A DNA stretch of 64,000 nt from Candidatus Villigracilis proximus (GTDB lineage: Bacteria > Chloroflexota > Anaerolineae > Anaerolineales > Villigracilaceae). Below are positions 42,411 through 51,318 of this stretch, piece by piece. The DNA is taken from contig JADKBB010000025.1 in the NCBI GenBank assembly GCA_016715195.1, positions 1 through 64,000 of the forward strand, given 5' to 3'. The notes beneath the pieces are model-generated. The model was not told where the DNA came from. It searched no databases and saw only the letters and a list, made by a program, of their open reading frames with translations. A program made the position numbers and the translations under genes. The stretch's first letter is position 1, and each line of letters opens with the position of its first letter.

Positions 42411-44363
42411 ATGAAAACCATATCTCCAAAACTTTTCTGGCAGACTTTTATTGGCTCCACTATTCTGTTGAGCCTGTTTGCCATGCTTCAAACCGCACAG
42501 CAGGTTTCAGAACTGGGAATTACCCTCTGGCGCTCCAAGTGGATTATTCTTCTGGGCATCTTTGCGTTAAACATTATCGCGGGCGCATTTGCGCTTGTAT
42601 ATCTATCTCGCGAAAGCGGAGCACGTCGGGTCGAAAAACTCGAATTTGCCTCAGGAAATAAGTTGCTCGGCTTTCTAATAATTCTCCTCGGCTTCTTCTT
42701 CGTCTGGGCTGCCCGCCTGATTTTTTTCGGCAATATCCTCCCTCAAGTCACGCCAATTTTCTGGGTCTTTCTTTGGGCGAGTCTCCTTCAAGCGCTGGGC
42801 TTGAAATTGATCACCGGTCATAAATGGTATGTCCTATTCGCATTGACCATTCTCCTGCAAGGCGTGATCTATCAAGTCTACGGCCACCTGACCATCGTCA
42901 CAGATTATCCCTTTTCCATTGGCTACTCTGAGGCAGGGCGGCATTATTACGCTTCGATGTACCATGCGAAATCTTTGTACGATATGCAGTTGCCGCTTCC
43001 ATTTCTGCATCCTTCGCGTTACTTCTTGTTATCGCTTCCCTTTCTCATTGACAGACTCCCGCTTTGGGCTCATCGCCTCTGGCAGTCACTTCTGTGGATC
43101 GGCCTCACTGCAACATCATCTGTTTTATTAGCACGCCGTTTATCGCTAAAAGGCTGGATGCAATTTTTCGTTGCGGCTTGGGCTTTCCTTTATTTTTTTC
43201 AAGGCGCTGTTTATTATCATTTACATATTTGTGTCATTCTGATTCTCGCGGGTGTTTCTGTAAAACATCCGTGGCGTTCTTTGGTGTTTGTGATCCTAGC
43301 TTCGGCTTGGGCGGGTATCAGCCGCGTCAATTGGTTCCCAGTCCCTGCCATGTTTGCGATTGCCATTTATTTGCTTGAAACCCCTGTTGGAAATAAAAGC
43401 TGGCGTTACTGGCTGACTCCGTTTGCGTGGGGCGTATCAGGCCTTATTTCCTCGGTCATTTCTCAATTCATATATATTCGTATTTCAGGCAACGCGGATG
43501 TGAGTTCATTTGGCTCCAGTTTCACATCAGACCTGTTATGGAATCGTCTGCTTCCCAATGAAACATTTCCGCTGGGAATAATTTTGGGCATCACACTGGT
43601 TGCCGCTCCGCTCATCATCGCCATCATCCAAATCGCCCGTGGACAGTTTTCTCGGGTGCATCCTTTACGTTGGGCGGCTTTGTTTGCTATGTTGTCTGTG
43701 CTTTTGCTCGGCGGATTAATCGTCAGCGTGAAAATTGGCGGCGGCGCAGACCTGCACAACATGGACGCCTTCCTCGTTTTGCTGGCGATCATCGCCACTG
43801 CATTTTTTGCAGGACATGTCGCAGGCGAAGATGATCTTAACCCTGTCTGGGGGCAGATTCACTGGTCGGTAACAGTGGCAGCTTTACTTGTCCCGCTCGG
43901 ATTCGCGCTTCCGCAAATTGGATTCCTCCCCAGCTACGATCATGTCAAAGTTGAAAAAGATATCCAAACACTTCAATCCGTCATCACACAAAATGAAGGC
44001 GAAATCCTTTTTGTAACGGAACGTCAGCTGATAACGTTTGGAGAATTAAATAATGTTCGCCTTGTACCCGAATATGAACAAAGTGAGTTAATGGAAATGG
44101 CGATGTCTGGCAATCGTGAGTATCTTGAAACTTTTTATTCAGACCTCAAGCATCATCGTTTTACATTCATCATTGCTGAAGATCAAAAATTCACATTGCA
44201 GAAAAAAGGTTCCTTCATTGAAGAAAATAATGCCTGGGTGCGTTATGTGGGTGCGCCGCTGTTATGCGCCTATAAACCGATTGAGACTCTCACTTCAACA
44301 AATATTCAAGTTTTCGTGCCGCGTCCCGGCCAGCCCGATTGCAAAGACCCATTTGCAAAATAA
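42411..44363 (+). CDS. Large polytopic membrane protein, GT-C-like paralogue A
   Basis: This 650-residue protein has about twelve membrane segments and, after the first block, YSEAGRHYYASMYHAKSLYD (charged outer loop). RYFLLSLPFLIDRLPLWAHRLW and later SVKIGGGADLHNMDAF (about 440-455) follow, with a soluble C-terminal domain (GEILFVTERQLITFGELNN). The protein at 53553-55901 has the same order of motifs and the same C-terminal domain, so they are true paralogues. I recognise no named family. It begins four bases after the PF03706-type gene. Confidence 0.72.
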   Translation: MKTISPKLFWQTFIGSTILLSLFAMLQTAQQVSELGITLWRSKWIILLGIFALNIIAGAFALVYLSRESGARRVEKLEFASGNKLLGFLIILLGFFFVWAARLIFFGNILPQVTPIFWVFLWASLLQALGLKLITGHKWYVLFALTILLQGVIYQVYGHLTIVTDYPFSIGYSEAGRHYYASMYHAKSLYDMQLPLPFLHPSRYFLLSLPFLIDRLPLWAHRLWQSLLWIGLTATSSVLLARRLSLKGWMQFFVAAWAFLYFFQGAVYYHLHICVILILAGVSVKHPWRSLVFVILASAWAGISRVNWFPVPAMFAIAIYLLETPVGNKSWRYWLTPFAWGVSGLISSVISQFIYIRISGNADVSSFGSSFTSDLLWNRLLPNETFPLGIILGITLVAAPLIIAIIQIARGQFSRVHPLRWAALFAMLSVLLLGGLIVSVKIGGGADLHNMDAFLVLLAIIATAFFAGHVAGEDDLNPVWGQIHWSVTVAALLVPLGFALPQIGFLPSYDHVKVEKDIQTLQSVITQNEGEILFVTERQLITFGELNNVRLVPEYEQSELMEMAMSGNREYLETFYSDLKHHRFTFIIAEDQKFTLQKKGSFIEENNAWVRYVGAPLLCAYKPIETLTSTNIQVFVPRPGQPDCKDPFAK

Positions 44364-44433
44364 AAAATGCTTTATCCGTTTATCTGCTTTGCGAAGCAAT
44401 TCGTTCCCTGATCCGATTTAAATAAATTACCCC

Positions 44434-45592
44434 ATGAAAATCTTAATCATCAACAGCGAATATCCTCCCATTGGCGGCGGCGCGGGCAATGCCAGCGCTA
44501 ATGTTGCGCGCTGTCTCGCCGCTCTCGGCCATGACGTGACAGTCTTGACCGCGCATTTTGCAGGTCAGCCAAAATTGGAAACTCGTGAGGGCGTGACGAT
44601 TCACCGCATCCCAGCTTTGCGCCGCAGACAGGATCGCTCGGGTGCGTTGGAACAACTTGCCTTCATAGCATCCGCATCTTTCTGGATCCTTCGACCCGCT
44701 CAGGGCGGCGCCTTGAACTGGGCGCGCCACAATAAGCCGAACGCCACTTTGGCATTTTTCGGGGTGCCTTCGGGCGCGGTGGCCTGGCTTTTGAAAAAGA
44801 TGTATCGCATTCCCTACATTGTTTCTCTGCGCGGCGGGGACGTGCCCGGCTTCCGTCCGTATGACTTCAAAACTTTTCACAAATTGATCGGCCCATTTTT
44901 GCGTGTTATCTGGCATCAAGCGGACGCGGTCATTGCCAACAGCAATGGCTTGCGTGACCTCGCGATAGCCTTTGACTCATCCATCGAAATTCCCATCATC
45001 CCCAACGGCGTGGATGGCTCACATTACAAGAATGACTCTCGTGAATGGTCGCCCGCTCGACTATTTTCTGTGGGACGCATCGTCTATCAAAAAGGACTTG
45101 ACCTCGGCTTGCGTGCGCTCGCTCAATTGAAAGACCTTAATTGGGAATGGCGCATCGCAGGTGACGGCCCGCAGATTGATTCGCTGAAATCATTGGCACA
45201 AGAATTAAACATCAGCGACCGTGTTATTTTTCTCGGCTGGCAGTCTCGTGAAGAATTAACTCAGTGGTATCATCGTTCGAATTTATTTTTGTTCCCATCA
45301 CGGCATGAAGGCATGCCCAACGCCGTGCTCGAAGCCATGTCCAGCGGATTGCCCGTGGTGGCAACCAGAATCGCAGGCAGTGAAGAACTCGTCCTCGATG
45401 GTGTAACGGGTTTGCTGGTAAATGCCGAAGATGTAGATTCTCTCCGAGACGGCCTGAGCAGGCTCATCGTCGAAGAAAAGACACGGAGTGCAAATGGGGC
45501 AGGCATCCCGCCAAAGAGTCGAAACAGAATATTCATGGGAAAATGTCGCCCGTCAATATTCCGACTACCTCGAAAAAATCAGCAGTAAATAA
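44434..45592 (+). CDS. GT4-family glycosyltransferase, frameshifted near the C-terminus
   Basis: The protein has GT-B features: IINSEYPPIGGGAGNASANV (residues 4-23), VLTAHFAGQ, FFGVPSGAVAWLLKK, YIVSLRGGDVPGF, IPNGVDGSHYK, SVGRIVYQKGLDLGLRAL and SRHEGMPNAVLEAMSSGLPV. It should act in the cytoplasm on a lipid-linked acceptor. An extra base near 45487 shifts the end. Skipping it gives VQMGQASRQRVETEYSWENV and a stop at 45590-45592. Residues near 85-100 (WILRPAQGGALNW) are coded by a CCTTCGACCCGCTCAGG repeat-like stretch and may be an insertion. Without correction the last 35 or so residues differ. Confidence 0.8.
44686..44704. repeat. Short interspersed repeat inside a glycosyltransferase gene
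   Basis: ATCCTTCGACCCGCTCAGG matches, in reverse complement, the CCTGAGCGGAG(C/T)CGAAGGAT core of the repeats at 24894-24963 and 26929-27081. Confidence 0.55.
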
Positions 45593-45666
45593 AAGCAAAC
45601 CACTTTCCACTTTCCTCCTTTTTACTTCTCACTTCTTACTTTTCACTTTTCACCAAAAGGATTTCC

Positions 45667-47544
45667 ATGTGCGGCATCTGCGGACTCTCCCACTCAACTA
45701 ACCAAAAACCTCAACGTGCGTTGCTCGAAAAAATGAACGCAACCATCGCGCACCGCGGACCCGACAGCGACGGCTTTCACACCGACGCGGGCATCGGCCT
45801 CGCCATGCGCCGCCTCGCCATCATTGACGTCAGCGGCGGTGACCAGCCGATTGCCAACGAAGATGAATCGGTGTGGATTGTTTTCAATGGCGAGTGTTAC
45901 AACTATCCCGAAATGCGCGCCGAACTTGAACGCCGTGGACACCGCCTCTCAACCAAAAGTGACACCGAGTGCATTGTCCATTTTTATGAAGACGAAGGCG
46001 ATGATTGCATCAAGCGTTTGCGCGGTATGTTTGCATTCGCATTGTGGGATGAAAAGAAAAAGCGTTTACTGCTCGGCCGTGACCGCCTCGGCAAAAAACC
46101 GATGTATTACAGCATTCAAAACGGCACCATTTATTTTGGCTCTGAGTTAAGCGCGGTGCTTGCGGCTTTGCCGAATAAACCTGAAATCAATCTCGAAGCC
46201 ATTGATCTTTATCTCAGTTTGCAATATGTCCCCGACCCGCTCACAGCGTACGAAGGCATTTACAAATTGCCGCCCGCGCACACGCTCGTTTGGGAAAATG
46301 GCGCGGCGCGCATTCAGCGCTATTGGGATTATTCCTATCAACCAAAATTCACCGCCAGCGAAGATGAGTTGGCTGAAGAACTGCGCGAGCGTTTGCGTGA
46401 GGCAGTCAAAATTCGTCTGCTGAGTGAACGTCCGCTGGGCGCGCATTTGAGCGGCGGCATTGACTCGAGCATCATCGTCGCGCTCATGTCTGAGTTTGCC
46501 AGCGGACCCGTCAAAACTTTTTCGGCTGGTTTTGCCGAGCAAAACTTTACCGAGCTTCCGCACGCCCGCGTCGTCGCTGAAAAATATTCCACCGATCATC
46601 ACGAGTTCACGCTCACGTATGGCGATATTCCCTCCACGCTTGAAAAGATCGCTTCGCATTTTGGCGAGCCGTTCGCCGACGCTTCTGCCATTCCGCTTTA
46701 TCATCTTTCCGTGATGACTCGCGAGCATGTGACTGTCGCCTTAAACGGCGACGGCGGCGACGAGGACTTCGCTGGCTATCAACGTTACTGGCTGGATGGC
46801 TTCGCTAACGCCTACGCCCGCGCGCCTCGTTTTCTAACCCGCAGCCTGATTCCGTCCATCGCAAATTTCTTCCCCGACAATGCAGACCGTCCCGTGGGAC
46901 AGAGTCTCATCAACGGCATCAAGCGCCTTGAGCAACTTCCCGAAATTGACCGCCGCGCCAGTATTTTGCGCTGGGGTTCGTACTTCTCGCCGCGTCAGCG
47001 TTCTGCGTTATGGAAACCTGAATTCCATTTCAACGCGGACAATGCTCAATCACTCTTAGCCAAACAATTTGACTCAGCCGAAGGCTCTTATCTCGATAAG
47101 ACTCTCTACACTGACTTGCACACTTATCTCCCCGGCGACTTACTCGTCAAAGCAGACCGCATGACGATGGCCGCCTCGCTTGAAGGACGCTCTCCATTTC
47201 TCGACCATGAACTCGTGGAGTGGTCTGCCCGGTTGCCTGACCATCTCAAAGTTAAAGGAAGAAGCGGAAAGTATCTGCTTAAGAAAGCATTTGCCAAAGA
47301 GTTGCCAGATTCCATTAAAGGCCGCGGCAAACAAGGCTTCGGCATTCCCGTCTCCGCCTGGTTCCGTGGACCGTTACACGAGTGGTCGAAGCAAATGCTG
47401 TTGAGTGATGGGAGTCCGCTTCATCAATGGTTTGACCGCGCCGCGTTGAGGAAGATCATCGACGAACATAAATCCGCGCGTGTGGATCATGGTAAGCGCT
47501 TGTATGCGTTGGCGATGTTGGGTGTCTGGGCGAATAAATTGTAA
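45667..47544 (+). CDS. asnB: AsnB-type asparagine synthase/amidotransferase (glutamine-hydrolysing)
   Basis: This 625-residue protein has an N-terminal class II glutamine amidotransferase domain starting at Cys2 (MCGICGLSH), with AHRGPDSDGF, RLAIIDVSGGDQPI and FNGECYNYPE. A synthetase domain follows with the ATP-binding LSGGIDSS (261-268) and GDGGDEDFAGYQRYW. It makes asparagine from aspartate, or, as in some glycan clusters, amidates a sugar uronic acid. The surroundings favour the latter, but the sequence cannot settle it. A ribosome site AAAGGA is present. A PF03706-type gene starts one base after its stop. Confidence 0.88.
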   Translation: MCGICGLSHSTNQKPQRALLEKMNATIAHRGPDSDGFHTDAGIGLAMRRLAIIDVSGGDQPIANEDESVWIVFNGECYNYPEMRAELERRGHRLSTKSDTECIVHFYEDEGDDCIKRLRGMFAFALWDEKKKRLLLGRDRLGKKPMYYSIQNGTIYFGSELSAVLAALPNKPEINLEAIDLYLSLQYVPDPLTAYEGIYKLPPAHTLVWENGAARIQRYWDYSYQPKFTASEDELAEELRERLREAVKIRLLSERPLGAHLSGGIDSSIIVALMSEFASGPVKTFSAGFAEQNFTELPHARVVAEKYSTDHHEFTLTYGDIPSTLEKIASHFGEPFADASAIPLYHLSVMTREHVTVALNGDGGDEDFAGYQRYWLDGFANAYARAPRFLTRSLIPSIANFFPDNADRPVGQSLINGIKRLEQLPEIDRRASILRWGSYFSPRQRSALWKPEFHFNADNAQSLLAKQFDSAEGSYLDKTLYTDLHTYLPGDLLVKADRMTMAASLEGRSPFLDHELVEWSARLPDHLKVKGRSGKYLLKKAFAKELPDSIKGRGKQGFGIPVSAWFRGPLHEWSKQMLLSDGSPLHQWFDRAALRKIIDEHKSARVDHGKRLYALAMLGVWANKL

Positions 47545-47545
47545 T

Positions 47546-48556
47546 ATGAGTCAATCTGAAACACGTCGTCGGTTATCATCCACTCTTTGGAATATTCTTA
47601 AGATACTCCTTGCTTTGGTGTTGGTTGGGTTTGTGCTTTCACGCACCGACTTGACACAACTCTTTGCATTGCGTGAACAAATTTCCATGCCGTGGCTTGT
47701 GACGGGGATTGTTTTGTATTTTGTTCTCACCCTGCTTAAAGCATTTCAATATTATTTTTTAATCGGACGGCGCGTTGGGTATTCCCAGGTTTTGAATATT
47801 GTTGTCGTTCAAAATGCTGTTTCAAATTTTATTGCCACCGGTGCCGGGATCGCTTCTTATTTTGCCTTGTTCCGTGTGGAGCAAAGGGATATGTTTAGCC
47901 GCGCCGCGCTTGCTTTTGTGCTTGCCAAAGTGGGGGATTTGATCTCGATCTGGCTTTTTATGTTGATCGCGAGTTGGCTGGTATGGCCGCAGGTGGATGT
48001 GCTGCATACCTTAATTTTCATTCTTCTCGCTGTGATTGGCGGATTAATTGCCACCTTTTTTGCGGCTGTCTTTTTACGTCAAAAGTTTGTCTCTTTCCTG
48101 CAGATTTTTTTGGATCGGATGCGGTTGAATCGTTTTGGGATCGTAGACAAAGGCATGGACGTCATGCAGTCTCTTGCGCAGCAGGAGCAGAGTTTTGTCT
48201 TTCGCATTTTGGGCATGGATATCCTCTTTTCTCTGATTTACATGACTGTGACCATGGTCTGGATCTATGCAGGTCTGAAAACCTTCTCTTTTGATATTGG
48301 TATTTTGCTTGTTGTTTTTGTAAATGTCTTTATGCAATTGGTTTCGTATCTGCCCATTCAAGTCTTTGGCGGTTTGGGTATCAATGAAACAACCATGTTA
48401 TATGTGTATGGTTTTTTTTCATTACCGCAGGCTGAACTCGCTGCTGTGCTGATCGCGAACCGCGTACTTTTTTATCTGACCAATTTGTTGGTGCTGTTAT
48501 ACTTGCCTTTTTACACCTTGATTTATACAAAGAACTCACGTTCAGCAGATCAATAA
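47546..48556 (+). CDS. PF03706-type (UPF0104) membrane protein, copy 2
   Basis: This 336-residue protein has about eight membrane segments, with FFLIGRRVGYSQVLNIVVVQ, NAVSNFIATGAGIASYFALF (about 85-105), LAKVGDLISIWL and FGGLGINETTMLYVYGFFS (about 279-297). The final membrane block (ANRVLFYLTNLLVLLYLPFY) is nearly the same as in the copy at 52497, so these two are close paralogues. The start is ATG 47546, directly after asnB. A role in flipping or supporting lipid-linked sugar transfer is inferred only. Confidence 0.82.
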   Translation: MSQSETRRRLSSTLWNILKILLALVLVGFVLSRTDLTQLFALREQISMPWLVTGIVLYFVLTLLKAFQYYFLIGRRVGYSQVLNIVVVQNAVSNFIATGAGIASYFALFRVEQRDMFSRAALAFVLAKVGDLISIWLFMLIASWLVWPQVDVLHTLIFILLAVIGGLIATFFAAVFLRQKFVSFLQIFLDRMRLNRFGIVDKGMDVMQSLAQQEQSFVFRILGMDILFSLIYMTVTMVWIYAGLKTFSFDIGILLVVFVNVFMQLVSYLPIQVFGGLGINETTMLYVYGFFSLPQAELAAVLIANRVLFYLTNLLVLLYLPFYTLIYTKNSRSADQ

Positions 48557-48618
48557 ACTTAACAGTTCTTTCCTTGTAAATGTAAATATTTTTGAATAGG
48601 ATCTTTGAATTTCTGAAA

Positions 48619-49548
48619 ATGTCAGACTCGTTTTTTATCCACCCGAATGGAATTGTTGAAGACGGCGCGCTCATTGGCAATGGGACGCGTATTTGGGCGT
48701 TTGTCCACATATTGCCGGGGGCGCAAATTGGCGCCGATTGTAATGTTTGCGATCAGGTTTTTATTGAAAATGATGTGAAGATCGGGGATTGTGTCACGAT
48801 TAAGAGCGGAGTCCATTTGTGGGATGGCATTTTGCTTGGCGATGACGTTTTCATCGGTCCGAACGTGGCCTTTACGAATGACCTGTTTCCCAGAAGTAAA
48901 CAGCATCCCTCCGTATATTCACGTACGACAATACAACATGGGGCGTCCATCGGCGCAAACGCCACACTTCTATCTGGTATCACGATCGGGCAGCACGCCA
49001 TGATTGGAGCAGGGACAGTGGTAACGCGTAACGTCCCGCCGAATGCTGTCGTAGTGGGAAATCCCGGGCGGGTGGTCGGTTTTGTAAATGGAAAAAAAGA
49101 TCAACGTTTGAAACCGTTGAATGCGTTGACCGAATCTGTTGTGCCGCTGGTGGATAAAGTAAAAATAATTCCTCTTCAAAATTTTCATGAAGATCGGGGC
49201 GCGCTCTCCTTTGGCGAGGCTGAAAATCATCTGCCATTTATTCCCCAACGCTACTTTGTAATATCTCAAGTTCCGGGGCATGAGGTTCGCGGTCAACATG
49301 CACATCGCAAACAGCACCAGTTTCTGACCTGCGTCAGCGGCTCATGTCATGTCGTGGTTGATGATGGCATTGAAAGAGCCGAGGTGTTCCTCTCGTCTCC
49401 GCAAGTGGGTTTGCACATTCCGCCTCTGATATGGGGATTGCAATATAAATATTCTTCTGACGCAGTTTTACTTGTCTTCGCTTCTGGAAATTATGATCAG
49501 GCTGATTACATCAATGATTACGAAGAATTTTTATCCCGGACTGTATAA
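48619..49548 (+). CDS. Fused sugar N-acetyltransferase (left-handed beta-helix) and dTDP-sugar 3,4-ketoisomerase-type cupin (WxcM/FdtA-like)
   Basis: The first part (residues 1-165) is a left-handed beta-helix built from I/V-G-hexapeptides (GIVEDGALIGNGTRIWAFVH, VTIKSGVHLWDGILLGDDVF), like WbpD/WlbB-type acetyltransferases for 3-amino sugars. The second part (about 180-309) is a cupin with GQHAHRKQHQFLTCVSGSCH and IPPLIWGLQYKYSSDA, like FdtA/QdtA. WxcM-type fusions make 3-acetamido-3,6-dideoxyhexoses (dTDP-Fuc3NAc or Qui3NAc). The partner aminotransferase follows after nine bases. No rmlA or rmlB is in the window. The start is ATG 48619. An ATG at 48592 adds nine doubtful residues. Confidence 0.85.
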   Translation: MSDSFFIHPNGIVEDGALIGNGTRIWAFVHILPGAQIGADCNVCDQVFIENDVKIGDCVTIKSGVHLWDGILLGDDVFIGPNVAFTNDLFPRSKQHPSVYSRTTIQHGASIGANATLLSGITIGQHAMIGAGTVVTRNVPPNAVVVGNPGRVVGFVNGKKDQRLKPLNALTESVVPLVDKVKIIPLQNFHEDRGALSFGEAENHLPFIPQRYFVISQVPGHEVRGQHAHRKQHQFLTCVSGSCHVVVDDGIERAEVFLSSPQVGLHIPPLIWGLQYKYSSDAVLLVFASGNYDQADYINDYEEFLSRTV

Positions 49549-49557
49549 CATACGAAT

Positions 49558-50667
49558 ATGAATAAAGTCTTGTTTCTGGATCTAAAGTCACCTTATCAGG
49601 AATTACAAACCGAATTGGATGCGGCATATCGTCGTGTCATGGAATCGGGTTGGTATATTTTGGGCGAGGAAGTTGACTCTTTTGAAAAGGATTTTTCAGC
49701 ATTCTGCCAGACAAAGCATTGTATGGGTGTCGCGAATGGACTGGATGCTTTGCATCTCATCCTGCGGGCCTATGGGATCGGAGAAGGGGACGAGGTGATT
49801 GTTCCTTCCAATACATACATCGCCACGTGGCTGGCTGTATCTTATGTGGGAGCGCGTCCTATCCCGATCGAGCCTGATCCTGCCACTTTTAATATTGATT
49901 CCGCTCGAATAGAATCTGCCATTACTCCCCGCACGCGTGCGATCCTGGTGGTTCATCTCTACGGGCAGACCGTGGATATGGACGCAGTTCTCGCGATTGC
50001 ACGCCGCCATAATCTAAAGGTGATCGAAGATTCTGCCCAGGCGCATGGAGCAGCCTATAAACAGAAACAGGCCGGGGCTTTGGGGGATGCGGCAGGCTGG
50101 AGTTTTTATCCCGGGAAAAATCTTGGCGCGTTTGGCGATGCCGGCGCTGTCACAACAAATGACGATGAACTGGCTGAACGTATTCGGACGCTGCGAAACT
50201 ACGGCTCGAAAGTTAAATACTTTAATGAAGTAAAAGGATACAACTCACGTCTTGATCCGCTGCAGGCCGCATTTTTGCGGGTCAAGTTGAAACATTTAAA
50301 TGGCTGGAATTCCCGTCGTAAGGAAATTGCGCTTCAATATTTATCCTCCCTGTCAGACCTGCCTGAGTTGACATTGCCGCACGTGCCTGAATGGGCTGAC
50401 CCTGCGTGGCATGTATTTGTCATCCGTCATGCGCAGCGTGATGCTCTGCAAAAATATTTGGGGGAAAACGGAATAGGAACTTTGATTCATTATCCAATTC
50501 CGCCGCATCTTTCGGAAGCGTATCAGGATGCAGGTTACGGGAGAGGCGATTTTCCCTTGGCAGAGAATATTGCTCAAACAGTGTTGAGTATTCCGATCGG
50601 ACCGCATCTTGCCTCTCATCAAACCGCTCAAGTGATATCCGCAATACGGGCCTTTCATGGCAAATAA
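49558..50667 (+). CDS. DegT/DnrJ/EryC1-family sugar aminotransferase (FdtB/QdtB-like)
   Basis: This 369-residue PLP-dependent enzyme has FLDLKSPYQELQTELDAAY, a start typical of 3-aminotransferases, VANGLDALHLILRAYGIG, VIEDSAQAHGAAYK, and the PLP lysine in SFYPGKNLGAFGDAG (K near residue 185). It should convert the 3-keto sugar made by the preceding fusion into a 3-amino sugar. An acyltransferase gene overlaps its end by 11 bases, likely to acetylate or acylate the new amino group or a later sugar. No strong ribosome site, but TATAACATACGAAT precedes the ATG. Confidence 0.9.
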   Translation: MNKVLFLDLKSPYQELQTELDAAYRRVMESGWYILGEEVDSFEKDFSAFCQTKHCMGVANGLDALHLILRAYGIGEGDEVIVPSNTYIATWLAVSYVGARPIPIEPDPATFNIDSARIESAITPRTRAILVVHLYGQTVDMDAVLAIARRHNLKVIEDSAQAHGAAYKQKQAGALGDAAGWSFYPGKNLGAFGDAGAVTTNDDELAERIRTLRNYGSKVKYFNEVKGYNSRLDPLQAAFLRVKLKHLNGWNSRRKEIALQYLSSLSDLPELTLPHVPEWADPAWHVFVIRHAQRDALQKYLGENGIGTLIHYPIPPHLSEAYQDAGYGRGDFPLAENIAQTVLSIPIGPHLASHQTAQVISAIRAFHGK

Positions 50668-51283
50668 AATATTGAACAACCTGCGAATACCCTCCTTCTA
50701 TTTCCTGCCGATTAAATTTATGATGTCTTTTTTCCGCACCATTCGCTTTTATTTTGATGCGTGGTGGTATGGCGGGCGATGTGAAGTGAAAAAGAGGGTT
50801 CGTGTCAAATCCACTGCGCTATTTCAAGGGCAGGGACTCCTCATCCTCAATGAGCAGGTTACGTTGGGATATACCCTCGCTGGAGGAATCGCCCTTCCGA
50901 TTATTTTGCAGCCGCGTGAATCTCAATCTGTAATTCAGATAGGTCAGCGGACTGCGATCATGAATGGCTGTGAGCTGATTGCCCGTACATCCATTGTGAT
51001 CGGCACGGATTGTCGTATCGGTCCGCATACGCTGATCTACGATGCCGATTTTCATGGGCTCGCTCCCGACCAGCGTGATGAATTGGGAAAGACCGCCGCG
51101 GTTCATCTTGAAGATAATGTTTGGGTGGGCTCCCGCTCGATCATTCTTAAAGGTGTAAATATTGGCAGGGATGCTGTGATTGCAGCTGGAAGTGTGGTTA
51201 CAAAAAATGTTCAGGCTGGCGCAATTGTGGCGGGGAACCCTGCAAGCCAGGTCGGCTCGGTATATGAGAAAAGCGCAAAATAA
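50657..51283 (+). CDS. Left-handed beta-helix acyltransferase (WcaF/NeuD-like)
   Basis: This 208-residue protein has hexapeptide-repeat acetyltransferase features in its second half: VIQIGQRTAIMNGCELIART, IGPHTLIYDADFHGL (catalytic-His-like), VWVGSRSIILKGVNIGRDAV and ASVVTKNVQAGAIVAGNPAS. The N-terminus (MANKILNNLRIPSFYFLPIK) carries one hydrophobic stretch. O-acetylation of a sugar in the local glycan is the best guess. It overlaps the aminotransferase stop (ATG 50657, stop 50667), so it is coupled to the dTDP-sugar genes. Confidence 0.82.
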   Translation: MANKILNNLRIPSFYFLPIKFMMSFFRTIRFYFDAWWYGGRCEVKKRVRVKSTALFQGQGLLILNEQVTLGYTLAGGIALPIILQPRESQSVIQIGQRTAIMNGCELIARTSIVIGTDCRIGPHTLIYDADFHGLAPDQRDELGKTAAVHLEDNVWVGSRSIILKGVNIGRDAVIAAGSVVTKNVQAGAIVAGNPASQVGSVYEKSAK

Positions 51284-51318
51284 TTTTTTGAAAATTACCA
51301 TTGATTTGAAAGGCCTAC

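Noticed and set aside
47480..47545. Longer N-terminus for the second PF03706 protein
   Set aside because: It lies wholly within asnB in another frame and gives non-hydrophobic, Cys/Trp-rich sequence unlike the family.
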